The translations under genes and the position numbers were made by a program. This document shows positions 45,740 through 58,107 of a DNA stretch of 64,000 bases, piece after piece; position 1 is the stretch's first letter, and the number at the start of each line of letters is the position of its first letter. Where the stretch lies: assembly GCF_963675165.1 (NCBI RefSeq), contig NC_087377.1:14070198-14134197 (forward strand), read 5' to 3'. This DNA comes from Halichondria panicea. Taxonomy: Eukaryota > Porifera > Demospongiae > Suberitida > Halichondriidae. The notes below the pieces were generated by a model. That model was not told the DNA's origin and ran no database searches. It was given only the letters and a program-made list of their open reading frames with translations.

Positions 45740-46650
45740 TTAATGTTTATAGATATGTTTGAGCATGAACTTATGCATGTAGAGTACTCCTGCATGATCA
45801 TCACTTGAGGATGAAGTGCGAGGTGCGCAAATGTTGTTTGTCAACACTTGTGAGCAAGGAAATGTGGTGGCGGCCATTGGAAGAGGCAGAGATGGCAGAT
45901 AAGACTCAGTGAATCGGCTTCTGGCTACAGGCACAATGTCCATACAAGGCTTTTTACCGTGTAGGATGTCTGAAATGTTTTCTTGCTGCTCTAAGGAGGT
46001 TCGCTTGTAGCTTCTGATCTCTTCGATACTGCGATGGCCTGTACGCTCCATTACGAGTTGTTCATCAACACCACTTGAGTACAACCTGGCTGCAGTTGTG
46101 GCTCTGAGCGAATGGTTCGTTTTGAATCCTTGTATTCCTGCTTTTTTACACATGTTCTTCACTATGTTCTTCAACTGAAGGTATTATGTCCCAAAGGTGC
46201 TCAGGAAAACCAGAAATCTTGTTTAGGTTTTGTCAGAGGAGAGAGGTAGAACGCATTGCTCGGGCGATCATGAGGACACAAGCTAATCTTAAACAGCTCA
46301 ACAAAGCATCTCTGAGGATTTTCGGGATTTAAATAGTGAACACCTACTTTGGGCTTGAACTTGCGTCCTTTCAATCCTCCGGGACAATTCTTCGATATGT
46401 CTTCTGAGGAATGATCATTCATTTCAAGGCTCACAAAGTTCAATCTGGCAAGGATTATGGCAAAGTTGTCTGTGCTCACCTCCACTGCGCAATGCATAAT
46501 AGAGTCCATTCATGAACACCATTGTATTTCTGTCCTGTGTCCCGTCCGGAAATTGCGAAATGTCCCAGATTTTCAAGGTTGCTGCTCCTGAGCTGGGATA
46601 ATACAGTCCAAAGAAGCTCAAAAATACTGAAGCTATGGCTTGAAAGCTTA
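45740..46650 (-). pseudogene. Crypton-like tyrosine recombinase relic (DUF3504-type)
   Basis: Three minus-strand pieces in order. First, about 46621-46424, with NGLYYALRSGGEHRQL. Second, 46509-46201, with HYLNPENPQRCFVELF and FYLSPLTKP...DFWFS. Third, 46174-45740, with GFKTNHSLRATTAARLY, ERTGHRSIEEIRSYKR. HxxR, GHRS and SYKR correspond to the R-H-x-x-R...H...Y catalytic scheme of tyrosine recombinases. Frame changes and stops near 46200 and 46175 break it. Such proteins occur in Crypton transposons and in domesticated ZMYM/QRICH-type host genes; the breaks and setting favour a transposon relic. A second fragment is at 59350-59466. Confidence 0.72.
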
Positions 46651-46782
46651 AATCATGAACAGAATTCAGTTTCTTGCACTATTATGCTGTCCATCTCTAT
46701 TGCGCGCTACGATCAAAACAAGAAAAGAGGGTTGGGCTGCTGCACAGTTTTGTGCATGGGGTGTGGCTCTCCATATCCAACA

Positions 46783-47413
46783 CTAGGTCAACCATAATGG
46801 TGAGGTACCCTTTATACTAGCAGTAGTAGCGTGCAAACTCACATTACCAATTAGGTCCCCTTCGCTCTCGCTGCCCTGATCTGAGGTCTCCGGACTCTGT
46901 TCTTTGACTCTCCTGACGTTCCCTCTGTTGGGTGCAAGAGGCTTACTTCCTTTACAGGCTCGCTGAAGAATTTTGACAAACAGCACCGGCGCTGACTCGA
47001 TATTTAGCAAAAACTTGTCCTTTTTTCCACAACAAAAACAGGTTAGGTCCTTTAACCTAGAATTGTCTCCAACTCGATGAACCGGCTGCTGGCCAGCCCT
47101 GAGATCTTTCACGTGCTGCGAGGCAGTCTCATTCCTCAGTGCCAAATCTACCGCCCTGGCATACGTCAGGCCTGGCTCGGCAAGTAGCCTTCTCTGTAGG
47201 GAATCATTGTCAATGCCGCAAACCAGCCGGTCCCTCAGCATGTGAGGGTGTCTCCAAACTCACAGAACTATGATAAACAACGTAGCTCTGAAACAAACTG
47301 TGCTACGGACTCTCCAGGCTTCCTGAATCGACTGTGAAAACGAAACCGTTCGACAACGACAGACGGGGTTGGGTTGAAATGTCTCCTCAACACTTCTGTC
47401 AGTTGGTGAGAAT
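46783..47413 (-). pseudogene. Ty3/gypsy-type gag fragment
   Basis: 47413-47245 reads RRHFNPTPSVVVERFRFHSR and KPGESVAQFVSELR. The frame then changes to 47241-46783 with LRDRLVCGIDNDSLQRRLL, AEPGLTYARAVDLAL and a zinc-knuckle start CFCCGKKD. This is the capsid to nucleocapsid order of gypsy gag. A stop at about 47262 and the frame break show it is dead. Its 5' side is cut by the foldback element that starts near 47418. Confidence 0.78.
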
Positions 47414-47417
47414 TATG

Positions 47418-47733
47418 CTGGCATAATAGGCACATTTATCAATTATGAGAATAATAGGCATGCAGGTTTCACAGAAATTATTATAGGTCAGTACGAGTCA
47501 TAGTATAAACATTTGGTATTACCAGTGGTTAATTATCTCCTTGCAATTCTATTATAGTGTTAATAGATAGAGTCACATGGCAATTATTAATTTGATGTTA
47601 CTCATGCGACGATATGGGGCCTATAATTATGTTGTGCTTTGGAGGAATAATGTGGAAATAATAGAAATAATAGGCTGTTTACTTGAGCATAAAAGAATAG
47701 CATAATAGGTATAGTATCCCGCATAATCTACCA

Positions 47734-47772
<39 letters not shown>

Positions 47773-48594
47773 ACTAGAAGATCATCTATATAGTCTAACC
47801 ACGAATAATCTATTCATTGCTAATAATTATATTTTCTAGTGTTCTATATAGATATGGTGCAATTACAATTACAAACCAGCGTACCAAGTTGCCTGTCAAT
47901 GCACATTGAGGAGTACATGAACATTGGGCACCAGCAAACAATATAGGGGTGTGGTAACCGGAAGTGGGCGTGCTTTCACTTTTTTTTACAGGCCTTTAAG
48001 TTTTATCTTCCCCCATGCAAACTGAAAATCGATGAAATCCTAAATCGATGAAACCCTGTCAGTGGATATTTTCATAAAAATATAGTATAGAGCCATCATA
48101 CGAAAATAAAAATAAAACTCCGCAATTATTGTAATGCAATAAATAATATTATGTAACATCACTATCCTGAGCTGTACGATTAATTGGGCGATTCATACGA
48201 ACATTTGCACCAACGAAAATTACCCGCTATTTTTTTGTTGATTCAAATGTTCGTATGAACCGCCAAGTTAAATGTTTCGTGTAATTTGGGCGAGTGAGAG
48301 AGGACAGGATGAACCACTAAGTATAACAATTAATTTTTTAGCCTCATTCCAACCACATTATTCCACCAAAGCACAACATAATTATAGGCCCCAGGTCGTC
48401 ACACAAGTAACATCAAACTATAAATAATTGCCATGTGGCTCTATCTATTAACACTATAATATAGAATTGCAAGAAGATAATTAACCACCAGTAATTCCAA
48501 TTGTTTATACTATGACTCGTACTGATCTGTATTTTTGTGAAACCTGCCTATTATTCTCATAATTATTATAAATGTATACCTATTATTATACTTA
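47418..48594. mobile_element. Foldback element of about 1.18 kb with about 230-bp inverted ends
   Basis: The left arm (GAATAATAGGCATGCAGG...AGAGTCACATGGCAATTA...) is repeated inverted at 48335-48565 (TAATTGCCATGTGGCTCTAT ... CCTATTATTCTCATAATTAT). The interior has no ORF. Contains an (AG)n tract about 47736-47768. It interrupts the gag relic. Confidence 0.75.
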
Positions 48595-48679
48595 ATCTAG
48601 CTACCAACCCCTACCGAGGCTACATAATTTATGGCCTTAGCTGAATGGTTTCCTAGTTGCCCAAAACCAGTGGCCCTAA

Positions 48680-49152
48680 CTAGCGTCGCTCCCAGGCTTT
48701 ACTCTTTCTTGTTCTTGTCTGTTCTCGAGCTAGAGATGATGGGAGGCACTAAAGAAGGACATGATGGACGTCATTGTGAAAAAAAAAGAAAAGCCTGCGT
48801 TGTATGCGAAGTCGCGTGATCCATATACATTTTTATGAACGTGGGCGATATGTAGCCTACAATCGTGACGTAGTGTATTCTCCCACGCATTAATTAAGAC
48901 ACTAGATCGAGTGATGGCAAAACTTAGCCTACATCTCATCGAGCCCATAACAACAGAGTATGGTTTTTCTTGTTTTCTTGATAACATGTCTGCTAGTCTT
49001 TTGTAGAACGTTGTTCCTTCCTTTCCCATGCTACCTGTAGTTGAGAAGACGAGAGGTGTAAACACACTATACTCTACATTTTGAACTCTTTGATCATACT
49101 CTCTTTTTTTGGCTGCCTCGTTAATTGATACTCTCATTATCATGCTATGCAT
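48680..49152 (-). pseudogene. Mobile-element ORF C-terminus plus terminal region
   Basis: The minus frame contains KKREYDQRVQNVEYSVFTPL, VFSTTGSMGKEGTTFYKRLA and RCRLSFAITRSSVL. I recall this block from the C-terminal end of retroelement-type polyproteins in invertebrates; I cannot confirm the class. The DNA following the ORF (to 48680, CCTGGGAGCGACGCTA in minus sense) matches the end of the 786-bp element in gene H. Confidence 0.6.
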
Positions 49153-50735
49153 GTAAAGACGCGCCGCAATAAATGCGGGGCGTAAAATTGCGCGCTATGC
49201 GCGTGGCCCCATTTTTTCTGTGCTCTTGAGCTTCAATTTCTAGAAACGCCCCTAGCTTTAGCACATACAGACACATGGACAAACACACTACCATGCGGCA
49301 TAAAGTTATTTGTCCATCTCCTGCAATTAAGCAACAACATTAAACCACACCCACACCCACTGAGACCACACCCACATTTCCCTCGAACAGATAATTCAAA
49401 TAATGCGTTTGGTTGTTAGCTGGGCGTAGCCTGGCACCCGTTCCCAACGGGTGGCCGGGTGACACGCTTAATATATAGGATTTGTACAGCTGTGTTATGC
49501 AATCTGCCCTGTAAGCATTATGAATAAAATTAGAATGCTGCTCCGTTTGCTTACGAGTAAAATTATAAATCACACGTCCGGTTATGAATAACGTTATCTT
49601 AGAAATACTGCAATCTGATTAGGCGCACTCCTCAGTGCATATATAAACATGTCCCCCGGCCACCCATTGAGAACGGGTGCCGGGCTATGCCCAGCTATTT
49701 GGTTGCTTCATCCTGGAGTGTGTGAACTGGGCCATTTGACATCAGCCTCCAGCTATACATGTACGGTAGACTCTCGCTATTCCGGCTCTCTGAAGTAGGT
49801 CCACCTCGCCATTTGGTTTGGCACGGATTGCTATATACTGTATATAGCGGGTAATTTTCTGGGGACAAAATATTCGTGGTTCAGCAATATTGAGACATTT
49901 TGTGGGTAATATTTTCGTGGTTGGAGCTTGCACTGCAGGTAAAGGTAGGCAAGGTCGCTTCATTCGTGAGTAAAATATTTGTGGTCAGACCCTCAACCAC
50001 GAAAACTACGAATATTTTGCCCCACGAAAATTATACCCTAGCTCTATACGACAAAACTCACCCTGAAGTACGGCCACTCGCTATTTCGTATACTGCATGG
50101 CCAGTGCTGGAGTGTCCCAAACCAGGTTTTCAATGTAATTTCAATGTTACGTTTTGACTCATTGCCCTTCATTATCCTCGAGACAAGAGCCGCAAAAGTA
50201 GTCATTAGATTCGAGGTAAGGTCGTTTTTAAGCCGCTGCTATTTCCCGAAGTACCGCCACATACATCGGCCAATTAAGCTGCACTGTCCCCCAGGTTACT
50301 GTATATATAATAATAACCATAGATAGGGTAGTGAGGGATTGGAAACGTAATCAAGAATTAAGTGATTCACGTGATGTTTTACAATGAAGTCTACGTAGTG
50401 GCTCTGGGACCATCCTTGTATATTTTCATAACTCCCGCAAAGGCCCGGGAAACTTCCAATGTATACATCTCAGAGCTATCCCCATTACTGAATCATAATT
50501 ATGCCCCCTGATGGTAGATATCAATTGGAAATATAACCTTGATTGTCTTGAAGTAGCTAGAGGTACACATGCAGAGTGCTTTTTCATGCTTGTGTTCTTA
50601 TACATGTATAGTACCGCCAACTATGATAATTATAGCTGAGGCTGCTGTGTAACTATATAAATAGTGTCCTGTGTCCCAAATGGCCTCAAGTATACGAGAT
50701 AAAAGTTGATGTTAGCAGCAAACTGCTCGTAGACT
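49153..50735. other. No gene seen; foldback relic
   Basis: 49845-50050 is a TATAGCGGGTAATTTTC foldback related to 43450. A hairpin-like pair around 49418-49455 and 49655-49695 (GGCACCCGTTCCCAACGGGTGG versus CCACCCATTGAGAACGGGTG) bounds a 280-bp stretch. Short ORFs only. Confidence 0.5.
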
Positions 50736-51182
50736 AGGTTTTTCCCAATTATGCTAGAAAATTACCTATTATTCTTCTATTCTTTTATGCCAAGAGAGTC
50801 TACCTATTATTCTTTTGTTGTTACCCATTATTCTCGAAGTTTGTATGACAATACAACGAATGAAAATGAATATATCTTATTGTACTGTAACATAACTGAG
50901 GCCTCGATTAATGTAATCGCGAAGAGTGAGAGTTTGTCTGTCATTAAATGAATTCTGAGAACATGCAGTGAGTCACTACATAACACTTGATGATGCCATT
51001 ATAGTATGCATGTGCAGGCCGCCATGTGGATACATACAACAACTACACCCATTTGTTCTAAACCATACCCCTATGTCAAAATCATATGCCTATTATTCTA
51101 GAATAATGCTCGATGCTAATTGAGCTTAATGGAGTGCCTATTATAATTATTCCAAAATTATGCTATAGCATAATTGGGAAAA
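50736..51182. mobile_element. Element with inverted ends TTTCCCAATTATGCTA/TAGCATAATTGGGAAA
   Basis: 447 bp with exact inverted ends and repeated CCTATTATTCT words inside. Shares AATTATGC/ATAATAGG words with the 47418 foldback and with stretches near 53274 and 55440. Confidence 0.75.
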
Positions 51183-52714
51183 GCCAATCGTGGACTTCTT
51201 ACAGAGAGCAAAACAATTCTCATGAATTATTCATGTTTAGCCCTCGTGTTAAAAGTAACCCTTGATTAAAACCGTGGAGATACATGGATGGTACTTTGAG
51301 GGTACTTCCGTTTCCGGCTAACTCTATCCATGATTATACATAGCCTGAAAGAACGACCTGGTCTGAGAAGTTTCAAGTAGATGATGATAGTTTTAGAGAT
51401 ACAGTCAATGAAGATTCAGCTACTTTATATGCACATAAACCTCTGATCCCAGGAGGAGGAAGTGTTGCAACTCGGATGGTTGGTGTGTCAAAACATGCGC
51501 ATGCGCATTCACTGGTTCAGGTGACTATCCCATTGCAGCCCCTCCCATAATTATTCAAGACGTGATTTGAGAAGTAGTATGAAATGAAATATTTGCTGGT
51601 AAGTTATTAAATAATGATAACCTAAGACAACCGAGAGTTTACATAAGGCCTAGCAACTCTCAAACTCTGGGTACCGTAGTATAAACTGTTTAAAACAACT
51701 TGTTGATCTGGCTCTGCTAGATGAGTAACAATTTGAAAGCTAAACATTTGTTCCTGACATCGTACATACTAGTTATTGACTGATTGACTAGTAGATCTTA
51801 TACGCCCCATCGATTGGTTATATAGTGGTAGCCTTATTTATTCAGCAAAACCATTGTTTGAACAATGCATTGAGACAGCCCATGCAACCTTGCTCTCATG
51901 CACAGCCCCTTCGATTCTGCCTCAGAATACACAGTTAGAGTAATAACTTAATCCCATTTTTTGGTGCTATAATTTATGTGTTTTATGTCCCTGCTGTGTA
52001 TGTAGCCTCTTTCCCAGGCCGATCCGCCTCCAATTGAACGCTAGGTCGACTCCTAGCCTACTGTGTGCATGTGTTGAGGTTACAGTAAACCGTTTGCTCA
52101 TTAATTATTCATGAGCTAGATCTAGTGATCTTTTCTAGTCGGAATAAGCTGAAGTCCAGCTAAAACGCAGTAGTAATTTCATGGCTCGAATAGACACTTT
52201 TAATAGATAGCTTAGGTGCAGTCTACTGTAGCTGAAGTATATGCAGGGCCACACGAAGAGATATTTTTAAAAAAGGCTACTGAAAGCTCACAAGAGGCTG
52301 TTTTCCTTGGCTCTGTCAGCCATTTTAAGTACATATTTTTGTTTTGTGAGAGTTTCCTGGCCTGGAAAGAAAAAACGCTTTGTGTAGCCCTCCAGAATGG
52401 TAAGAAGTATCCTATAAGAGCAAGAACACGGAGCCAGAAGTATTTTTGGAAGTATAAAATGACTACTAGTTTGTGTTGTTTCTAGTAACTTGATGATCGC
52501 TCAGAGCTTCCACTGAAAGATGTTTTGAAGATTGATACTTGTCATACAGACGGATACAACGATATATTTATCATGTATGTGCTTTAAACTTCTCTCATGG
52601 CATTTATAGTTTCACAAAAATCATTATAAGAAAATCATGAATATTCATGAGCAAACTTGTTTACCGTAATCTTAATTAGGTGTCATCAATTTGAAAATGA
52701 AGTTGAATAATAGG
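51183..52714. other. No gene seen
   Basis: Includes a partial element at about 52010-52060 (TAGCCTCTTTCCCAGGCCGA...) of the 52715 family. The 89-codon ORF at 52216-52485 has no recognisable domain. Confidence 0.4.
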
Positions 52715-52850
52715 TAGCCTCGATCCCAGGCCGATCCGTCTCTAATTGAACGCTAGGTCGCCTCGACCTAGCGTTCAATTAGAGACAGATCGGCCTAGGA
52801 GAGGCGACCTAGCGTTCAATTAGAGACGGATCGGCCTGGGATCGAGGCTA
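52715..52850. mobile_element. 136-bp hairpin element, TAGCCTCG...CGAGGCTA
   Basis: Near-perfect foldback built from AGCCTCGATCCCAGGCCGAT and TCTAATTGAACGCTAGGTCG blocks, each present two or three times. Ends agree with the 37655, 39620 and 59475 elements. Flanking 9-mers are only weakly alike. Confidence 0.8.
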
Positions 52851-53420
52851 AATGTGATGCAATTTGAGAAAACAGACCACTTGGCTTGGTCTAAAAAAGT
52901 TGAGATCTCTATGCATACTGATAGAGCAGAGAAATGCCTACACAATGCTATGCTTAGTCTGTACATACCTCATTCTATGACTAAGTTATAATCGTTTGAA
53001 GTTGGTTGCTATGAAATTGCATTATTGAAAAAACGCCATTCAAAGATGCCCTACTCCATTAGTAAGCCTATGTTTTGCGTTTTTTGACGAAGCACTGAGG
53101 TGAACATATTTGGATATAGAGCACCAGACTTCACATAGAGATAGTAGAAAGGCTATAGATACTTGTAAACTTATAAAACTAAATTCATCACTTTGCACTC
53201 AAGGTCACAAATTTGCCTCTAGCTCAAATTGAAAATCTAAGCCAAGTGGTCTGTTTTCTCAGATTGCATCACAAATAATAGGCTGATCAAGTGTGAATAA
53301 ATAATAGGTGGAAAAATTGGCACAGGCCTAATGTATAGAGACTAGGATGCATTGAATGAATATTATTAGCACGACATTATTTTTACCATTACTATTTTAC
53401 AGGACTTGTTTTTATGAATA
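52851..53420. other. Upstream region of gene K
   Basis: An inverted pair (CAGACCACTTGGCT at about 52874, AGCCAAGTGGTCTG at about 53241) encloses about 380 bases. No gene. Promoter of K presumably here; no core element recognised. Confidence 0.4.
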
Positions 53421-56400
53421 ATGATTGTGATCACAAATAATATTATTAATATCCAGAAGATAAAACACCGCTTTCTTGACATTGTATTGGGGGGACTTTG
53501 CATCTTACCATTTCTATCAACTGGGATTGAAGGTATATAGTACAATTATTCAGCTTTGGAATTTTCTAATCTAAAAACTGTGCATTTATAGGGATTTCAC
53601 CAACAGTCAACCTGACTGTTGAGAGAGGAGTGAGTCTGGTTGGTGAACACTGTCCTGGAACTATCAGACTGCTCTGTGAGGGAGTGGATCTGACTACTTT
53701 ACGTTGGCGATACAATGGGGACAATGTTATTTATTCATTTTCGACCACTGATTTGCCAATGAACTCTGTAACAACTAATCCAGCTTTCATAAATGTTGAA
53801 TTAAAGTTTGTTGCTTCCACCCCGAATGACAAAAGATTTGGAAACTTTGTTTCAGTTCTGACAGCGGATATTGCCCAACTCCAATCTCAAAACGTAGGAA
53901 ACATCAACTGTGGGGACCCAGGAACAATTGACACAGAACCAGTTAATATTAGGATATTGCAACCATCTATTCCTATTACACCAAGAGTATCTTCGGTTGT
54001 TGCTACCTACCTTTTTGGCGCATTGCAGACAATTGACGTCTCATGGATAAAGCTGGTATGATCGCAACTATATAATACAGACTTGCGTCTACTGTATTCA
54101 TTTTTCAGGAGGAGGATTGCCCAGAATTTGCTGCTACACTCGTGTACGAGCTGCGTCTAACTGGAGTGCAGTCTCATCAGTCTCATCAGTCACTAACTGC
54201 CAACCAAACTAGCTGCAGATCTGAATTGTGTGATGAATCTTTTTCACTGAATGTTTCTGGCAAAAGAGTAAATGTTACTGGGTACAACCTCTCATTAAGA
54301 GCAAGGAATAACATCGGCTCTAGTGAGGCTTTTATGTACCAACTAAGTAAGTTGTGTGTGCTATAGAGCAATTTGGATACTGTACTAATTTTTGGCGGGA
54401 AAGTTTTGCGCATGAACATTTTCACTATTTGCGGCTCACGAGGCTGAGCCCTCATTATCAGAAGAAATGTTTGTGGGTTGTATTATTTGCATTTCAATGC
54501 CAGAAAACCACACTTAGTAAGAGGTTTGCAAGTGAAATACTGGTGCATGTGTGGAAGTTTCTCCCGGTTTTATAATTTCGAATTAACTGCTCTGCCCTTG
54601 AAAAAAGCGAAATTTTGCACCTCACAAGAATGTTTCGCTATATATAGTAACATGCATGCACTGCCTTCATTATTCAACAGAGCAGCAGAGCGATCAGTAC
54701 TTCTCAACCGAAATCAATGCCACAAATTGCCCATCACTGCGTACTCAGTGTGTATCAGAAGATTCAAATCTACGCAATGCCACCTGTTCTGTGTCCTATG
54801 GAACTGATCCTACATTTATGGACCTCCCCTACAATATGGACTCTCCATTTGATATTCCTTTCCCGATAACAGCTGGGCTTTCTTCTAACACTACATTTTT
54901 TCTGGCCTATTCTACACCTGTTCCAGGATATGCTATTATTCTAATAGTCATAAGGGAAACATTAACTACAGGTTAACCCATCATCCGCCATGTATACCAA
55001 TATAAATACAAACAGTACACCACTATAAAAATGATGCATGTGCGGTTTTCACTTTATAATGCATGAATGCATGGCTATTGCATGTGGAAAACGTCCACTT
55101 TTTTTTGCGTAGAAACCAAACATCTCTTACAGAAATTATACATGCATGCATTGCCAAGCATAAAAACTATACAATTCATGCATGCATGCATGTAATCCAT
55201 GCAGATGTATGTGAGCACGGGCCCAATACTGCATCAATTGTAGCACCAATTGCAACTGTACTTGTGATAATTCTTATTATCATGATACTGCTGTTCATTA
55301 TTGGAGTTGTACTTTGTTGTGTAAGAAAATACCGAAAGAAAAATAAGGTGAGATGATAATTTAAATTATGACTGCATTTGTGTTGAAAGACGTTTATTAC
55401 CACTATAATAATTATTATACTATAATAGCATGTGTATAATAGACCCCGATAATTTAGCATAATAGGTGTCTAAAGAATAATTGGGCATCAAGTCCATTTT
55501 TGGTAAAGATCATTACATTAAGTTTTGCATAACGATGTTCTCATGGAAAAAATGGCTGAAGGTGAATATTCATAAATTAGCTGCCCTTCTTTGCTTTAGT
55601 GAATATTATGGATCAGTTCGAGTCAGCGAGGTAATACTGAGATCAGTTGTGTGCTGTGTTTATGTCTACGTCTTAACTTTGTTATGTCACATTTTTGGGG
55701 ATAACAGATTTGTATGACCGGATTTTTTTAAAGCACACGTTTCAGAATATTTTAGAATAATCTTTCAACCTCCAAAATAAGCGACCTCTGGCTTTGTAAT
55801 TATTAAAAAGTGTCGCTTTAAATCGAGGTATTACGGTAGCTGGAAATTTTCGTGAGGTGCAAAATTTCGTATTTTTCAAGGGCAGAGCAGTTTATGCGAA
55901 AATTAAAACCGGAATAAACTCTCACGCACCGGTATTTCGCTATTGATAGGTGTGATTTCCTGGCATTGAACGTTATTAGAACCTATAAATCGAAAAGTTT
56001 AGCCAATAATAGTCCTGTTATACGGTAGTTATGCACATCATATACCCAATGTGATGATGTCATTATTCATAGGGGGGAAGCTGAGCATTTTGGAGAAGGG
56101 TCACCCCTGTCCCACCCACCCCTCCCCCTCCCCCCCGATGCATTAGATATGAAACCATATAATTATGCTGAATTTGCGGCAGTATACTCAAAAGCAATAA
56201 CATTTATTGTTATTTTTTTTATAGAGTTCTATTAACCGATTTGAAGAGGACACAGAATTTGTTAAGCCACAAACTGAACTTGTTAAGCTACAAACTGACG
56301 AAGCAACCTACAACAGTACTGAAACCTGCAATTATGCACCACCACTCTCCAAGGCAGTGCAAGATAAAGACGCAGAGCAGGAACCCAAGTACTGGTTCTC

Positions 56401-58107
56401 TTTGGGGCCTCTCAAGTTTGGAAGGAGTGAAGATACTACTCCAATTGGTGCATGTGGTGCTCCTGTTACCTCACCGGTAGTACTAGTTCCCCCTGGACAG
56501 ACAGACCTATCAGCTGGGGTAAGTGGCCAATATACTGCGATTGGTAGGTCCTCATTATGCTGGAAGGTTAGTTTGGTACAATTCTCTTAACTTCTTCCCT
56601 TACATTTAGACTGTTACAATACAACAAGAGAACTATAATACTGTGAAAAATATTAATGTCAATGTGAGGCATATAATGCTTGCATGGGTTAATTCTTTTG
56701 ACCAGCATAATAATAGACTGAATTTGAGGCAGTATACTCAAAAGCATAATTGGAAGAAAAAAGAACATAATTATATAGTGTTCCAGAGTCGATTGTTTTA
56801 TCGTTTTAGAGTAACCGACTTGACGAGGAGAATGGTCAAACAGATCTTGTGAAGCCACAAACTGACGAAGCAATGTACGACAGTTCTGAATCCAACAATG
56901 CACCACCACTCTCCAAGGGAGTGCAGGATAAAGACGCAAAGCAGGAACCCAAGTACAGATTTTCTTTGGGGCCTCTCAAGTTTGGAAGGAGCGAAGACAC
57001 TACTTCAATATGTGGTGCTTCTGTTACCTCACCGGTAGTTACCCCTGGACAGACAGACCTATCAGCTGGGGTAAATCGCAGCATATTCGGCAACTTTTAT
57101 TTATAGTATAATAATGTAATTATGAAGGGTCATTATGCTGGCTAATTGTGGCATAATAATTATAGGATTAAAATTGAAATTGCGACCTTGGTTAGTGCTG
57201 TTTCTGATTACAGAACCTCTTTTAGCTTCCTCCCTTATGTTCTGTTACAATACAACAAGAGAAATAATACTGTGAAAAAGTGATGTCAATGTGATCAAGG
57301 CATAATGCTTCTTTTGACCAGCATAATTATAGGCTGAATTGAGGCAGTATAATTATACTCAAAACCATAATTGGAAGAAAAAGAGCATACATAAACGATT
57401 GATCAATATAATTACTATTATTGTTTCAGAGTTCTGCTAACCGACCTAAAGAGGAGAATCGTCAAACAGAATTTGTGAAGCCACAAACTACCTACAGCAC
57501 TTCTGATGCAACACCACTGTCCATGGCATTGCCAGATGAAGACCTAAAGCAGGAACCCAAGTACAGGATTTCTTTGGGGCCTCTCAAGTTCAGAAGGAGC
57601 GAAGATACTACAGTAACTCTAATTGGTTGTGCTCTTGTGACCTCACCGGTAGTTCCTCCTGGACAAACGGACCTGCCAGCTGGGGTAAGTAACCAATATT
57701 TTGCGATTGGTAAATTATTATTGTTTCAGAATTCTATTAACCGACCTGACGAGAAGAATGGTCAAACAGAAGTTGTGAAGCCACAAACTGGTGAAGCAAC
57801 CTACAACAGTTCTGAAACCAGCAATGCACCACCATTCTCTGAGGCAGTGCAAGATAAAGACGCAAAGCTGGAACCCAAGTACAGATTCTCTTTGGGGCCT
57901 CTCAAGTTTGGATGGAGTGAAGATACTACTCCAATTGGTTGTGCTCCTGTGACCTCACCGGTAATTACCCCTGGACAGACAGACCTATTAGCTGGGGTAA
58001 ATCGCAGCATAATTATATTGGCAACAAGCTTTATAATATTTCCCTCCTATACTACACTTTTGCCATGTAGTCTAATGGGGTTTAACTGTCATAAGTTGGC
58101 ACCTTAG
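53421..58107 (+). CDS. Gene K: Ig-FN3 single-pass receptor with repeated cytoplasmic exons, about 811 aa
   Basis: Exons 53421-53532, 53592-54055, 54109-54346, 54681-54971, 55205-55347, 56225-56518, 56810-57070, 57430-57684 and 57730-58107 keep one frame of 812 codons. The start MIVITNNIINIQK gives a long leader (hydrophobic LGGLCILPFLSTGIEG). Ig domain: GVSLVGEHCPGTIRLLCEG, LRWRYN, INCGDP. FN3 spans exons 2/3. Exon 4 is the Cys-rich juxtamembrane module of gene A (CSVSYGTDPTF). A helix of about 25 residues lies in exon 5, followed by RKYRKKNK. Four phase-0 tail exons repeat one unit (see next entry). The GTTAAC donor after exon 4 is unusual. A short extra exon between 55347 and 56225 cannot be excluded. 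The C terminus assumes read-through of the last exon to TAG. Confidence 0.75.
56225..57996 (+). repeat. Four tandem copies of a phase-0 cytoplasmic exon in gene K
   Basis: Copies of 98, 87, 85 and 89 codons. Each starts (S/N)S(I/A)NR or SNR, continues VKPQT, then DKDAxQEPKYxFSLGPLKF-like sequence, SEDTT, VTSPV and PGQTDLxAG, and ends GGG|GT. The introns after copies 1 and 2 are also homologous (CTGTTACAATACAACAAGAG, GAGGCAGTATACTCAAAA), so duplication units were exon plus intron of about 600 bp. The last intron is only 45 bases. All exons are multiples of three, so copies can be skipped or gained without frame loss. Confidence 0.9.

Noticed and set aside
45740-46509. Domesticated host recombinase-like gene (ZMYM/QRICH type)
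   Set aside because: Frame changes and stops between the pieces, no extra domains, and a second fragment elsewhere favour a dead transposon.
52216-52485. 89-codon ORF followed by GT-like site
   Set aside because: No signal peptide, domain or paralogous exon; not supported as a gene.
55481-55640. Extra exon of gene K between the helix exon and the first tail repeat
   Set aside because: A 31-base stretch with splice-like ends exists, but it would break the phase-0 chain; left out without transcript evidence.
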